A DNA stretch of 64,000 nt. Origin: Lewinellaceae bacterium (GTDB lineage: Bacteria > Bacteroidota > Bacteroidia > Chitinophagales > Saprospiraceae). The translations under genes were made by a program, and so were the position numbers. The stretch lies in assembly GCA_020636105.1 (NCBI GenBank), contig JACJYL010000002.1:744001-808000 (forward strand), written 5' to 3'. Positions 26,748 through 36,000 of this stretch are shown piece after piece; the first letter of the stretch is position 1, and each line of letters begins with the position of its first letter. A model generated the notes under the pieces. The model was not told where the DNA came from, ran no database searches, and worked only from the letters and a program-made list of their open reading frames with translations.

Positions 26748-28385
26748 TTACATCATGCCTGGCATTCCGCCGCCCATACCGCCCATATGAGGAGCGGAAC
26801 CTTCCGGTTCAGGCTTATCGCTGATCACACATTCTGTGGTCAGAATCATGGCGGCAATAGATGCTGCGTTTTCAAGTGCGATACGAGTTACTTTCGTAGG
26901 GTCAATGATTCCTGCTTTTTTCAGGTCTTCATATTTATCCTCACGGGCATTGTATCCGTAATCGCCTTTTTTAGACAATACGTGGTGAAGTACTACTGAA
27001 CCCTCCACTCCGGCATTATTGGCGATGGAACGAAGGGGAGCCTCAATAGCTTTGGAAATGATCTGGATCCCTGTATTTTCATCATCGTTGGCACCTACCA
27101 CTTTTTCCAGAACGATTCTGGCACGTACGAGCGCCACACCTCCACCGGTCACGATTCCTTCTTCTACCGCAGCACGGGTAGCATGGAGCGCATCATCAAC
27201 ACGATCTTTCTTTTCTTTCATTTCCACTTCGGTAGCGGCACCAACATACAATACGGCAACCCCTCCGGCGAGTTTAGCCAGACGTTCCTGCAGTTTCTCA
27301 CGATCGTAATCAGAGGTAGTTGTTTCGATCTGGGCTTTGATCTGATTGATACGGGCCTTGATCTGGCTTTCTTCTCCCTTTCCGTTTACGATAGTGGTAT
27401 TGTCTTTATCGATGGAAATTTTTTCGCATGATCCCAGGTGTTCAAGATCGGCACCTTCAAGGTTGTATCCTTTTTCTTCAGAGATTACCACCCCACCGGT
27501 AAGGATAGCAATATCCTCCAACATGGCTTTACGACGATCGCCAAAACCAGGAGCTTTGACCGCAACAACTTTCAGTCCACCACGAAGGCGGTTGACCACC
27601 AATACGCCAAGCGCCTGGCTTTCGAGATCCTCTGCAATAATGAGTAAAGGACGTCCTGAGCCGGCAGCTTTTTCCAAAATAGGAATCAGCGGCTGCATAT
27701 TGGAAATTTTCTTGTCGTGGATAAGAATAAGAGGATTTTCATATTCTGTAACCATATTTTCAGCATCGGTTACAAAATAAGGAGAGAGGTATCCGCGGTC
27801 GAACTGCATACCGACCACTTCGTCCATATAAGTATCTGTACCGCGAGCTTCTTCAACTGTGATCACACCGTCTTTGCTCACGCGTTTCATGGCATCAGCA
27901 ATAAGTCCCCCGATTTCCTGATCGTTGTTGGCAGAAATGGAAGCTACCTGCTTGATCTTTTCAAAATCGTCTCCGATGATTTCTGTATTGGCAGCAAGTT
28001 CTGCCACTACCGCTTTTACCGCTTTTTCCATTCCGCGTTTGAGATCCATTGGATTGGCTCCTGCGGCAACGTTCTTCAACCCTGCATTGACCATGGCCTG
28101 TGCCAAAACAGTAGCAGTGGTGGTTCCGTCTCCTGCAATATCAGCAGTCTTGGAAGCCACTTCTTTCATCATTTGAGCACCCATGTTTTCTACAGCGTCT
28201 TCCAGTTCAACTTCTTTGGCAACGGTCACCCCGTCTTTAGTGATCTGAGGTGCTCCGAAACTTTTCTGGATGATTACATTACGGCCTTTAGGGCCCAGGG
28301 TTACTTTAACGGCATTGGCAAGGGCATCAACACCAGCACGCAGTTTTTCACGTGCATCTCTATCAAAGCTAATATCTTTAGCCAT
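26748..28385 (-). CDS. groL: Chaperonin GroEL (60 kDa)
   Basis: 545 residues, full length, with the nucleotide-binding stretch TLGPKGRNV and GDGTTTATVLAQ, the apical domain, and the Gly/Met-rich tail (MGGMGGGMPGMM). It folds client proteins in a double-ring chamber with GroES. groES lies 138 bases upstream on the same strand. No CIRCE operator was seen upstream of either gene. Confidence 0.98.
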   Translation of the reverse strand: MAKDISFDRDAREKLRAGVDALANAVKVTLGPKGRNVIIQKSFGAPQITKDGVTVAKEVELEDAVENMGAQMMKEVASKTADIAGDGTTTATVLAQAMVNAGLKNVAAGANPMDLKRGMEKAVKAVVAELAANTEIIGDDFEKIKQVASISANNDQEIGGLIADAMKRVSKDGVITVEEARGTDTYMDEVVGMQFDRGYLSPYFVTDAENMVTEYENPLILIHDKKISNMQPLIPILEKAAGSGRPLLIIAEDLESQALGVLVVNRLRGGLKVVAVKAPGFGDRRKAMLEDIAILTGGVVISEEKGYNLEGADLEHLGSCEKISIDKDNTTIVNGKGEESQIKARINQIKAQIETTTSDYDREKLQERLAKLAGGVAVLYVGAATEVEMKEKKDRVDDALHATRAAVEEGIVTGGGVALVRARIVLEKVVGANDDENTGIQIISKAIEAPLRSIANNAGVEGSVVLHHVLSKKGDYGYNAREDKYEDLKKAGIIDPTKVTRIALENAASIAAMILTTECVISDKPEPEGSAPHMGGMGGGMPGMM

Positions 28386-28523
28386 AGCTGGATTTGTTTT
28401 TTTGTTTAAGAAATCAATTGGACTTAAAAGGAAAAGGCAGCTGTAAGAATCAATTGAATGAATAATAAGCTGCTATTGCTTCAAAAGTCCGGAAATAATA
28501 AAATTAAAAATTGGAATGAAAAA

Positions 28524-28790
28524 TTAATCGAGAATAATGAGAATATCTTCTTCTCTCATGATGAGGTAATCATTTCCTTCATGCTGCAATTCCTGTCCTG
28601 CATATTTCCCATACAGGACGATATCGCCCACTTTTACGGTCATAGCAGTATCTCCTTTTCCAGGGCCTATTGCAATGACTTCTCCTCTTTGTGGTTTTTC
28701 CTTAATGGTATCCGGAATGATGATACCTCCACTGGTTTTTTCTTCTGCCGGAGCAGGTTTGATAACAACTCGGTCGTTAATTGGCCTCAT
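28524..28790 (-). CDS. groES: Co-chaperonin GroES (10 kDa)
   Basis: 88 residues, typical GroES with N-terminal PINDRVVIKPAPAEEKTSGGIIIPD including the mobile loop, and the GDIVLYGKYAGQE strand. Caps the GroEL ring. First gene of the groES-groL unit. I start at ATG 28790. Confidence 0.97.
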   Translation of the reverse strand: MRPINDRVVIKPAPAEEKTSGGIIIPDTIKEKPQRGEVIAIGPGKGDTAMTVKVGDIVLYGKYAGQELQHEGNDYLIMREEDILIILD

Positions 28791-29116
28791 AATAAAGCGA
28801 ATATTATTTTAGGTTAATAATTAATGATTGAATCGCTCAGCTTTTCAGAATACAAAGGCTGAACATGTGCAATGAACGCACTATACACCATTAGCGAATT
28901 GTATGCCAACTGCAGGATACTGACAATTTTACCGCCCAAACAAAAATATCCGGCAAATAGCGGCAGTTAAAAGGAGCAGAGTTGACAAATTGACGGTAAA
29001 AACCAATAATGGCGACATTTGAGCATTCGCCTTGACAAAACACCAACCGGCACATTACAAAAAAGACCCGGCCGCCTGAGCAACCGGGTCTTTTTTGTAA
29101 GAAAAACCTTTTATTC
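28791..29116. other. Intergenic region upstream of groES and downstream of secG
   Basis: Holds the secG terminator (29061-29094) and must contain the groES promoter. A minus-strand TATTTTTG box at about 28938-28945 is a weak candidate, leaving a leader near 150 bases. No CIRCE-like TTAGCACTC inverted repeat is present. Confidence 0.5.
29058..29098. terminator. Intrinsic terminator downstream of secG
   Basis: Perfect eleven-base stem AAAAGACCCGG / CCGGGTCTTTT (29061-29071 with 29084-29094) with T-runs on both strands; the minus-strand secG transcript is its natural client. Confidence 0.88.
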
Positions 29117-29383
29117 TTAGAACAACATTCCCAATGATTCCGTAGCCGAACCAGATGAATCAACGATCAAAGTGGTGAGGATACAAAGTACGAACATCGC
29201 TATGGCAAGATACCATGTCAGTTTTTCAATAAAATCAGTAGATTTTGACGCACCGAACATTTGGTTGGCAGATGAACCTCCGAAAGTAGAATCAACTCCA
29301 CCCCCTTTGGGATTTTGAACCAAAACTACAAGCATTAGCATCAAACATACAATGGCGGTCAAAACAGTTAATGTAGTCAGCAT
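29117..29383 (-). CDS. secG: Preprotein translocase subunit SecG
   Basis: 88 residues with two transmembrane segments (about 1-20 and 52-72) and the conserved cytoplasmic loop VLVQNPKGGGVDSTFGG between them. SecG is the small accessory subunit of the SecYEG channel. It starts four bases after the stop of the upstream TPR protein gene, so they form an operon ended by a strong terminator. Confidence 0.94.
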   Translation of the reverse strand: MLTTLTVLTAIVCLMLMLVVLVQNPKGGGVDSTFGGSSANQMFGASKSTDFIEKLTWYLAIAMFVLCILTTLIVDSSGSATESLGMLF

Positions 29384-29387
29384 TTTA

Positions 29388-30380
29388 TTATAAATTTTTT
29401 AGATTTTCAATTTTCGCTGCAAAGTAAGCGTTTTTTTCCGGAAAAGTCAAAATTAATTGCTCATACATTTTTATGGCCTGATCCGTCAGTCCTTGTTTTT
29501 CCAGAATTTGGGCCAGGGTCTCAGAGGCTACCCTGCTTTGCGATTTTATACTTTTAGAGGCGATTTCCGATACTTTTTGCTTCCCTGTTCTTTCTTTACG
29601 AGGTATTGAAGTCTCCTGGGGGCTATGTGTTTCAGGCGGAGGAGCGGTTTCTGACTCCTCTTCCAATACATGCTCCTGTCCCCCTGTTTCATCCAAAGTT
29701 GTTTCCTTATTTTCTTCTTCCTGCTCCGGAAGATAATGTTTGATAACCTCTGTCAGGCTGGATATTTCGAGGATTTCTTCCTGTGAAATATCTTCAGCAT
29801 GCTCCTCGTGAGCAATGACGTCCTCAATTAGGGCATTGAGGGCATTCATCGTGGAAAGCAGTTCATCTTCAATGCCCTCAGAAGGCAATTCTTTTTCTGG
29901 GTCAACGGATGCTTCGGGATGTTTCACCTCATCGGAAGATACCTGCTCTCCATCCGAAACTTCTATCTCTTCCGCTTTTTCCATCTCTCTGTGGTCGCCT
30001 AAACCATTGATATTATCACCTATTGGCGTTTCCTCCTCTTCCAACAAAACCCATTCCTTTTCAAGGTTTTTTTCCAGACTGGCCAGGTCTTTAAGTTCTA
30101 AAATTTCGTCTTCTTTTAGCAGTTGCCCGGAATCCAGCTCCATGAGTTCAAGATTGTGCAGCAATTTATATAAATAAGACCTGTTAATACTATGACTGGC
30201 CGCCATGGCAAGGTTTTTTTCGTAATCCTTATGATTTTCCTGTTTACTTTTCAGAAGCAAAAGCATGTGTAAGTTCGCACTAAAGGGATATTGCAATACC
30301 ATGGTTTTCAACTCCTCATAGGGAAGTTGATGCAGTAAAGAAGGTGTGTTGATATACTTTAAAAAACTGCCTGCGTTCAT
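29388..30380 (-). CDS. TPR protein with acidic central region, cotranscribed with secG
   Basis: 330 residues. Residues 1-85 are helical with the conserved pattern LVxxYPF-x-ANLHMLLL found in Bacteroidota proteins encoded beside secG. Residues about 115-250 are very acidic and low-complexity, probably disordered. The last 45 residues form a single TPR-like hairpin (SETLAQILEKQGLTDQAIKMYEQL). No signal peptide or membrane segment. Function unknown; the conserved association with secG is from memory and suggests a role near protein export. Confidence 0.75.
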   Translation of the reverse strand: MNAGSFLKYINTPSLLHQLPYEELKTMVLQYPFSANLHMLLLLKSKQENHKDYEKNLAMAASHSINRSYLYKLLHNLELMELDSGQLLKEDEILELKDLASLEKNLEKEWVLLEEEETPIGDNINGLGDHREMEKAEEIEVSDGEQVSSDEVKHPEASVDPEKELPSEGIEDELLSTMNALNALIEDVIAHEEHAEDISQEEILEISSLTEVIKHYLPEQEEENKETTLDETGGQEHVLEEESETAPPPETHSPQETSIPRKERTGKQKVSEIASKSIKSQSRVASETLAQILEKQGLTDQAIKMYEQLILTFPEKNAYFAAKIENLKNL

Positions 30381-30440
30381 TACCTGCTGTTTATTAGTGG
30401 TGCAAGATACAAAAATTGATTGATTGATGCTATATGAATG

Positions 30441-30504
30441 CTACGATGCTACGATGCTACGATGCTACGATGCTGTGATGCTGCGATGCTACGATGCTGT
30501 GATA
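30441..30504. repeat. Tandem array of eight 8-base units CTACGATG
   Basis: Eight head-to-tail units; five are CTACGATG and the rest carry one or two transitions (CTGTGATG, CTGCGATG). The same words occur in both arms of the inverted repeat at 14703-14860. Confidence 0.95.
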
Positions 30505-30671
30505 TGGGGAGAGTGTGAGAGTGTCCCTTAACAATTTGAACCTGCCTCCTGATGTTGTCAGGCAGGCTTTGAACCTGGAACTTTGAACGGTACCTACCGG
30601 GATGTCAAAATTATTGAAGGCTTATTTTTAAGTCTGAATGGTTATCAAATAAAAAAAGAAACGAAATTGCC

Positions 30672-30679
30672 TATCTTTG
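30672..30679 (+). promoter_or_regulatory. Candidate -7 box TATCTTTG of the PfkB kinase gene
   Basis: Perfect TAnnTTTG, 24 bases upstream of ATG 30704. Confidence 0.5.
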
Positions 30680-30703
30680 CGGAAATTTTGAAATAACATA
30701 AAC

Positions 30704-31702
30704 ATGGATAAAAAATACGACATCTACGGCATCGGCAATGCCCTGGTGGATATGGAATTTGAGGTGACAAGTGATTTTTTCGAGACCCACGGCATTGAAA
30801 AAGGGTTAATGACGCTGGTGGAGGAAGATCGGCAGAATGAATTAATTCTTGCATTGCGTAAACATGTTACCAAAAAGCAAAGCGGAGGTTCCGCCGCCAA
30901 CACCCTGATCGGGGCAAGTCAATTTGGCAGTAAATGTTTTTATTCCTGCAAAGTGGCAAAGGACGAGATGGGCGATTTTTATATGCATGATCTCGAAAAA
31001 GCCAATGTAAAAACAAACCTCAATGGCATGCCCCGGGCCGAAGGACTTACCGGAAAATGCCTGGTCATGATCACTCCTGATGCGGATCGTACCATGAATA
31101 CTTTTTTGGGGATCACCAGCCAGTTTTCCGAAACAGAATTGGATGAGGAAGCGCTCAAGGATTCAAAATACCTTTATATTGAAGGATACCTGATCACTTC
31201 GGAAGGCGGACGACGGGCCATGAAACGCGCCAAAAAAGTAGCTGAGAAATACGGCGTAAAAACCGCCCTTACTTTTTCTGACCCCAATATGGTAAAATTT
31301 TTCAAAGATCAAATGGATGAGGTCATTGGTGCGAGTGTGGATTTGCTCTTCTGTAATGAAGATGAAGCCATGACTTACACAGGAACCAATGATATCAACG
31401 TAGCCTGTGAAGAGTTAAAAAAAGTAGCCAAACGTTTTGCCATCACCCAGGGTAAAAACGGTGCCCTGATCTTTGATGGTGACACCTTCATCGACATAAA
31501 ACCTTACCCGGTCAAAGCGATCGACACCAATGGTGCCGGGGACATGTTTGCCGGAGCGTATCTTTACGCTATCACCCACGGACACAGTCATGCCGAAGCT
31601 GGAAAAATCGCCAGCCTGGCTTCTTCAAGGGTGGTTTCCCAATTCGGGCCAAGACTGGATAACGGTGCTGCCAGGAAAATTTTAGAAGAGTTGTACTTGT
31701 AA
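30704..31702 (+). CDS. PfkB-family carbohydrate/nucleoside kinase
   Basis: 332 residues, cytoplasmic. The ribokinase-like fold is shown by the N-terminal IYGIGNALVDMEFEV, the KQSGGSAANTLIG substrate loop, and the C-terminal anion hole/catalytic motif DTNGAGDMFAGAYLY with the catalytic Asp. Overall closest in style to adenosine kinase-like PfkB proteins of Bacteroidota, but the sugar or nucleoside substrate cannot be assigned from sequence alone. Monocistronic. Confidence 0.88.
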   Translation: MDKKYDIYGIGNALVDMEFEVTSDFFETHGIEKGLMTLVEEDRQNELILALRKHVTKKQSGGSAANTLIGASQFGSKCFYSCKVAKDEMGDFYMHDLEKANVKTNLNGMPRAEGLTGKCLVMITPDADRTMNTFLGITSQFSETELDEEALKDSKYLYIEGYLITSEGGRRAMKRAKKVAEKYGVKTALTFSDPNMVKFFKDQMDEVIGASVDLLFCNEDEAMTYTGTNDINVACEELKKVAKRFAITQGKNGALIFDGDTFIDIKPYPVKAIDTNGAGDMFAGAYLYAITHGHSHAEAGKIASLASSRVVSQFGPRLDNGAARKILEELYL

Positions 31703-31770
31703 CGAGAGGAAAAAATGAGCTGAAGATGCTCCTGGGTTGGGGGTTCATCCTTTCTGTTCTTATTGTTTGC

Positions 31771-31873
31771 CGGAGCGGAGCGGAGGGCGGCGAGGGACGA
31801 GCACAGCAAAGGATGGCAGCGGAAGCATGGAGCGAACAGCCTGGTGCCGAGTGGAACGCAGGCATGATGCCCA
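31771..31873. other. GC-rich purine-biased intergenic element
   Basis: About 100 bases after the PfkB gene, read on the plus strand: CGGAGCGGAGCGGAGGGCGG, GGCAGCGGAAGCATGGAGCG, GGAACGCAGGCATGATGCCC. It is very unlike the AT-rich flanks and has the same flavour (GCAGCGG-GAAGC and GGAGCGAAC words) as the minus strand of 13582-13730. Possible structured RNA or repeat remnant; no gene accepted. Confidence 0.45.
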
Positions 31874-31903
31874 ATAGCAGGAGAATTTAGAGTATCTTAA
31901 GCC

Positions 31904-32614
31904 TTAGTGGTGGAAAGGGACTCTCTTACCGCCAAAAACCATCCAAAAGGCAAAAATGATCAGCAATAAAAACTGCATCGTTATGCCAAGCGTAAAATAG
32001 GAAGTAATCAACGAACGATTGAAAAAAGCCATTGTCCCCAGTACAAGGGTCGCCAGGCTTAGAGCCAAATATATTTTTCCCAACCATCGCTTGTTGACCA
32101 GAAAAACCGACAACCCCGTCAAAGCCAGGGCCAGGCTGCCCCATTTCAGCCAGGTGAAAATCATCAAACGCCGCAAGGGGCCCGCAAAGGTCACGGCGTC
32201 CAGATGGGAAGCGATGTTGACCAGTTGAATGTTTTCCATTACGTCACTCAACCCGGCGATAATAGCCAAGGCGATTATCGTGTAAAAGAATTTATTTGCT
32301 GTTTTGCGAAAACAGTACCAGCCCCAGCTGGCTAAAAACAAACCATAAACTACTATATAAATATAATCGACCGCATGCCCCTTGTTCATCCCCGACACCC
32401 AGGCGTCCCGATCCGGGCTTTGCGGGCCGAATAATTGCAGCACTTCGCTATCCGTATGCAAAAACTCAAAAGCAAGGATAGGAGAATGAATTCCCTCCGG
32501 CAACCAGGCCATTTCGGACGGGAAAAACATTTTCAGGATATTGCTGACCACCATTATTCCAATGCCGGAAGCCAAAATCAAAAAAGCTAATTTACGATCG
32601 TTTTTTTGTTGCAT
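31904..32614 (-). CDS. Integral membrane protein, unknown function
   Basis: 236 residues with about six transmembrane segments (roughly 9-28, 78-98, 108-125, 150-170, 178-196, 205-228). I recognise no domain. It follows the saccharopine-dehydrogenase-like gene by 14 bases on the same strand and is probably cotranscribed with it. Confidence 0.75.
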   Translation of the reverse strand: MQQKNDRKLAFLILASGIGIMVVSNILKMFFPSEMAWLPEGIHSPILAFEFLHTDSEVLQLFGPQSPDRDAWVSGMNKGHAVDYIYIVVYGLFLASWGWYCFRKTANKFFYTIIALAIIAGLSDVMENIQLVNIASHLDAVTFAGPLRRLMIFTWLKWGSLALALTGLSVFLVNKRWLGKIYLALSLATLVLGTMAFFNRSLITSYFTLGITMQFLLLIIFAFWMVFGGKRVPFHH

Positions 32615-32628
32615 GTGATTAATATTTA

Positions 32629-33759
32629 TTATAATTCCTCAATCTTCTCCTTGTATTCAATTCCCCTTTCCTTCAAACGTTCCAGGATAAACTGTACACA
32701 ATCCGGGTGCCTGCCGATAAACTCGGGAACGGACACCCCTTTTTGGTGATACCATCCCTCCGCAAGCATCCTGACGGCTGCCGTGGCGGCATATCCGGTG
32801 GTTCGGGCCATGGAATGTGTTTTTGTTTGCGGATCGTACTCATCGTAGAGATCATAGGTGTATCGCATCTTTTTGCCTTCTTTTATGCCCTCGATCATGA
32901 CCTGCATGATGGTCAGTTCAGCTTCCTCAATGCCCAATTCCCATTTTGGAAAAAGCAATTTGGCTGTCAGGTCGATCGGGCGTATTTTTTGTCCTTTGAC
33001 CTCAATGGATTCCTGGCTAAAAAATCCGGTGGCCCGGAAAGCTTTCATCAGTTCGGCATGCCCGGGATAACGGAGTGTTTTCTCCACCATATCCGGCGCA
33101 TCGATGGTGTGTACCAACGAGCGCAAACCATCACTGTTAAAAGCTTCGAGTGTCCCTACTGGATCGAAGGACATCAATTCCACTTCCGACAGGGCTTCTT
33201 TGATGACTTCCTTCCCATGCTCGACCACCCGTGCGGGTCGGGTATATTCCTCGATGACATCAATAGGAGAAAAAGGTGCTTTATACTCAAAAGGCCAGGT
33301 ACGTTTTTTGGGTAATCCACCTACGTATATCCTGACCTTCTCTGTTTTGTCCATCATTTCAGTAACATGCCCGATCAACACATTGCTCATGCCCGGTGCC
33401 ACCCCCATATCGCAGATGGCCGTCACCCCGTTTTGTCGGGCCAGTTCATCCAGTAACATGACATCTTCGGGAGAAAATGCGATTTCCACTACGTCTTTCC
33501 CGGCTTCAATAATGGTTCGCAAAGTCTCAAATCCCATAAATCCGGGAACGGCGTTCACCACCAGGTCAAAATCTTTTAGCAGGGCAGACAATTCGTTTTT
33601 GTTTGAAAGATCCTGCTGAATGGTTTTGATACCATGTTCCTTCCCTATTTTATTGAGATTTTCCGCACTGATATCTGCCACGGTAACGTCAAAATCAGGA
33701 GCCAGGTCTATGGCCATCGGTTTACCAACGAGGCCGCAGCCGAGTACAATTATCTTCAT
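32629..33759 (-). CDS. Saccharopine dehydrogenase-like oxidoreductase (lysine 6-dehydrogenase type)
   Basis: 376 residues. N-terminal Rossmann fold with IIVLGCGLVGKPMAIDLA, VTVADIS and LVVNAVPGFMG, then a C-terminal saccharopine-dehydrogenase domain (GMSNVLIGHV, VGGLPKKRTWPFEYKAPFS). Length and motifs fit lysine 6-dehydrogenase or carboxynorspermidine/saccharopine reductase-like enzymes acting in amino acid metabolism. The substrate is not certain. Downstream is a membrane protein gene 14 bases away. Confidence 0.87.
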   Translation of the reverse strand: MKIIVLGCGLVGKPMAIDLAPDFDVTVADISAENLNKIGKEHGIKTIQQDLSNKNELSALLKDFDLVVNAVPGFMGFETLRTIIEAGKDVVEIAFSPEDVMLLDELARQNGVTAICDMGVAPGMSNVLIGHVTEMMDKTEKVRIYVGGLPKKRTWPFEYKAPFSPIDVIEEYTRPARVVEHGKEVIKEALSEVELMSFDPVGTLEAFNSDGLRSLVHTIDAPDMVEKTLRYPGHAELMKAFRATGFFSQESIEVKGQKIRPIDLTAKLLFPKWELGIEEAELTIMQVMIEGIKEGKKMRYTYDLYDEYDPQTKTHSMARTTGYAATAAVRMLAEGWYHQKGVSVPEFIGRHPDCVQFILERLKERGIEYKEKIEEL

Positions 33760-34075
33760 AAGTTTGTTATTCTTTTTATTCTTTCACGAAAATAACAAAA
33801 CTTTACCCTTTCCATTAAGTTGGCTGCCTTTTAAAGTTTAAAAGAAAGGAAATCAGGCTTTTGAAATTTCAAACCTTTCTCCTGCGCCATTGCGATTTGA
33901 TAAAAATAAATTGACATATTTTCCGGGGTTTCAGCCTGTCTCTAAAGAGGAGTCTGCCCCAAAAAGTCTGAATTTATTTTTCAGGCAGTCCTTAGGCAGA
34001 TTTATCCTTTATTATTTAACATTTCTTCGGGCTGCCTTCCTAATTTCTTCTTACTTTTGCCTCAAAATAAATACT
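33760..34075. other. Divergent intergenic region with rpiB promoter
   Basis: 316 bases. The rpiB -7 box is at 34052-34059. An in-frame upstream extension of rpiB exists (from 33890) but reads through the promoter and is not accepted. Nothing else seen. Confidence 0.6.
34052..34059 (+). promoter_or_regulatory. Candidate -7 box TACTTTTG of rpiB
   Basis: Perfect TAnnTTTG, 16 bases before ATG 34076. Confidence 0.5.
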
Positions 34076-34513
34076 ATGCTAGTCAAAAAAATAGCCATCG
34101 GTTGCGACCACGCAGGATTTCCACATAAAGATGCTGTAAAAACCTTTTTGGAATCCCTGGGCATTGAAGTAACCGATTTCGGAACGAACTCTGCTGATTC
34201 CGTCGATTATCCTGATTTCATTCATCCTGTTGCTGAAAAAGTCGAGGCTGGCGAGGTGGATCTCGGGGTCATCATGTGTGGCAGTGGAAACGGAGCAGCC
34301 ATGACAGCCAATAAACACCAGGGCATAAGAGCCGCGTTATGCTGGAAAAACGAAATCGCTTCTCTCGCCCGACAACACAACGATGCCAATGTGTTGGCCA
34401 TTCCGGTCAGGTTTGTCAGTGAGGCCACTAGCTTACAAATGGTTCAAATTTTCATATCCACTGCATTTGAGGGCGGACGTCACCAAAGAAGAGTTGATAA
34501 AATTTGCCTTTAG
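34076..34513 (+). CDS. rpiB: Ribose 5-phosphate isomerase B
   Basis: 145 residues, LacAB/RpiB family. Active-site and phosphate-binding residues are present: AIGCDHAGF (Asp-His), VDYPDF, the catalytic Cys in VIMCGSGNGAAM, ANKHQGIRAALCW and HNDANVLAIP. It interconverts ribose 5-phosphate and ribulose 5-phosphate in the pentose phosphate pathway, the same pathway as tkt in this window. I use ATG 34076 rather than the 62-residue extension, because the extension lacks homology and spans the promoter. Confidence 0.93.
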   Translation: MLVKKIAIGCDHAGFPHKDAVKTFLESLGIEVTDFGTNSADSVDYPDFIHPVAEKVEAGEVDLGVIMCGSGNGAAMTANKHQGIRAALCWKNEIASLARQHNDANVLAIPVRFVSEATSLQMVQIFISTAFEGGRHQRRVDKICL

Positions 34514-34613
34514 TTGGCCAATATTGTTCTTAATATATCTATATTCGCCCTTCTGATTTTTGAACTATTTAATACCAATAAAACATCAATTTTAGCGCAA
34601 AATATCAACTGCT

Positions 34614-35921
34614 ATGTATCTATTAATGATAATAATCTTCGTGATCGGTTATACAGCCATCGCGTTAGAACATCCAATAAAAATTAACAAGTCTGCTTCT
34701 GCCCTGCTTACCGGGGTTTTGGTATGGACAGCACTGGTTATTGGGAAAGAAACCATTTTAGGAGGAGGAAGCCACGGCTCCGAAGACCTGACTCATGTGA
34801 TTGACGAGAATCTGCTCCATCATCTAAGTGAGATTGGAAGCATCCTCTTTTTTCTTTTAGGAGCGATGACCATCGTCGAACTCATCGATGCCCACCAGGG
34901 ATTCAGCGTGGTCACCGACAAGATAAAGACGACCAACAAGGTCAAATTAATGTGGATTCTCTCGCTGATCACCTTCTTTTTTTCCGCAGCCCTCGATAAC
35001 CTGACCACTTCCATTGTGATGGCGGCTGTTTTGAAAAAACTAATCAAAGACAAACATGACCTTTGGTTCTTTGCCGGAATGATTATCATTGCCGCGAATG
35101 CGGGGGGAGCCTGGTCGCCTATTGGTGACGTCACTACCATCATGTTGTGGATTGGAAAACAGATTACAGCAGGCAATGTGGTCAAGGTGGTTTTCCTTCC
35201 AAGTATAGCAGCCATTTTGGTGCCCCTGCTTATCATCACTTTTACTTACAAAGGAGATGTGACCCGGCCGGACGAAGATGAAAATAAGGACTCCTCGCCT
35301 GTTGCCAACTGGGAACGAAACCTGATCTTTTTCCTTGGCGTAGGAATGTTGCTATTTGTTCCTGTCTTCAAAACCCTTACCCATCTGCAGCCCTTTATGG
35401 GCATTTTGCTTGGGGTTGGTGTGTTGTGGCTCGTCACGGAAATCATCCACCGTTCAAAAAACGAGGAACATTATCATCACCTTACGGTAGTTGGCACCCT
35501 GCGGGAAGTTGACGTACCCAGTGTGTTGTTCTTCCTGGGAATACTTCTGGCGGTTGCCGGCCTTCAAACGGCAGGCCACCTTCAGCAACTATCTATGGCC
35601 ATGGACAAGGCCTTTGGAAACATTTATATCATCAATATTTTGATTGGATTACTGTCGGCTGTGGTCGATAACGTACCGCTCGTTGCAGGAGCGATGGGAA
35701 TGTACGACTTTTCCACCTATCCTACGGATCACAAGTTTTGGGAACTGCTGGCTTATTGTGCAGGAACCGGAGGTAGTGTACTCATCATTGGTTCAGCCGC
35801 CGGAGTTGCCGTAATGGGTATTTTGAAAATTGATTTCATCTGGTATTTAAAGCGCATATCTTTACTTGCTCTCATGGGGTATTTTGCCGGAATAGGGGTA
35901 TATTACCTGATGAATGGATAA
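34614..35921 (+). CDS. nhaD: NhaD-type sodium/proton antiporter
   Basis: 435 residues with about 11-12 transmembrane helices; typical NhaD motifs such as FFFSAALDNLTTSIVMAAV, IIAANAGGAWSPIGDVTTIMLW and SAVVDNVPLVAGAMGMYD, containing the paired Asp-Asn residues for ion binding. It exports sodium or lithium in exchange for protons, fitting a marine or saline habitat. The next gene on the same strand begins 78 bases downstream, after an inverted repeat. Confidence 0.92.
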   Translation: MYLLMIIIFVIGYTAIALEHPIKINKSASALLTGVLVWTALVIGKETILGGGSHGSEDLTHVIDENLLHHLSEIGSILFFLLGAMTIVELIDAHQGFSVVTDKIKTTNKVKLMWILSLITFFFSAALDNLTTSIVMAAVLKKLIKDKHDLWFFAGMIIIAANAGGAWSPIGDVTTIMLWIGKQITAGNVVKVVFLPSIAAILVPLLIITFTYKGDVTRPDEDENKDSSPVANWERNLIFFLGVGMLLFVPVFKTLTHLQPFMGILLGVGVLWLVTEIIHRSKNEEHYHHLTVVGTLREVDVPSVLFFLGILLAVAGLQTAGHLQQLSMAMDKAFGNIYIINILIGLLSAVVDNVPLVAGAMGMYDFSTYPTDHKFWELLAYCAGTGGSVLIIGSAAGVAVMGILKIDFIWYLKRISLLALMGYFAGIGVYYLMNG

Positions 35922-35928
35922 TCTCTTT

Positions 35929-36000
35929 GCTGGTTGCTGGTTACTGGTTGCTCGTTAACCCATTAGCCAGTAACCAGCAACAAGTAACCAGTAACAAGTA
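35929..36000. repeat. Inverted pair of GGTTACTGGTTGCT repeats between nhaD and the next gene
   Basis: The left arm (35929-35958) and the right arm (about 35963-36000) are imperfect reverse complements built of the same words as the array at 13470-13525 (GCTGGTTACTTGTT). The element fills practically the whole gap from the nhaD stop to the ATG of the next gene. Confidence 0.9.

Larger units (their letters stand above)
30381..30703. other. Divergent intergenic region with 8-base tandem array and hairpin
   Basis: Contains the CTACGATG array (30441-30504), a stem-loop CCTGCC...GGCAGG at 30541-30566, a duplicated TTTGAACCTG word (30535 and 30568) and the -7 box of the kinase gene (30672-30679). 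No gene. Confidence 0.75.

Noticed and set aside
28791..28880. CIRCE operator upstream of groES
   Set aside because: No TTAGCACTC-N9-GAGTGCTAA pattern or close variant is present.
33890..34075. 62-residue N-terminal extension of rpiB
   Set aside because: The extension has no family similarity and runs through the -7 box at 34052-34059; the RpiB family begins at ATG 34076.
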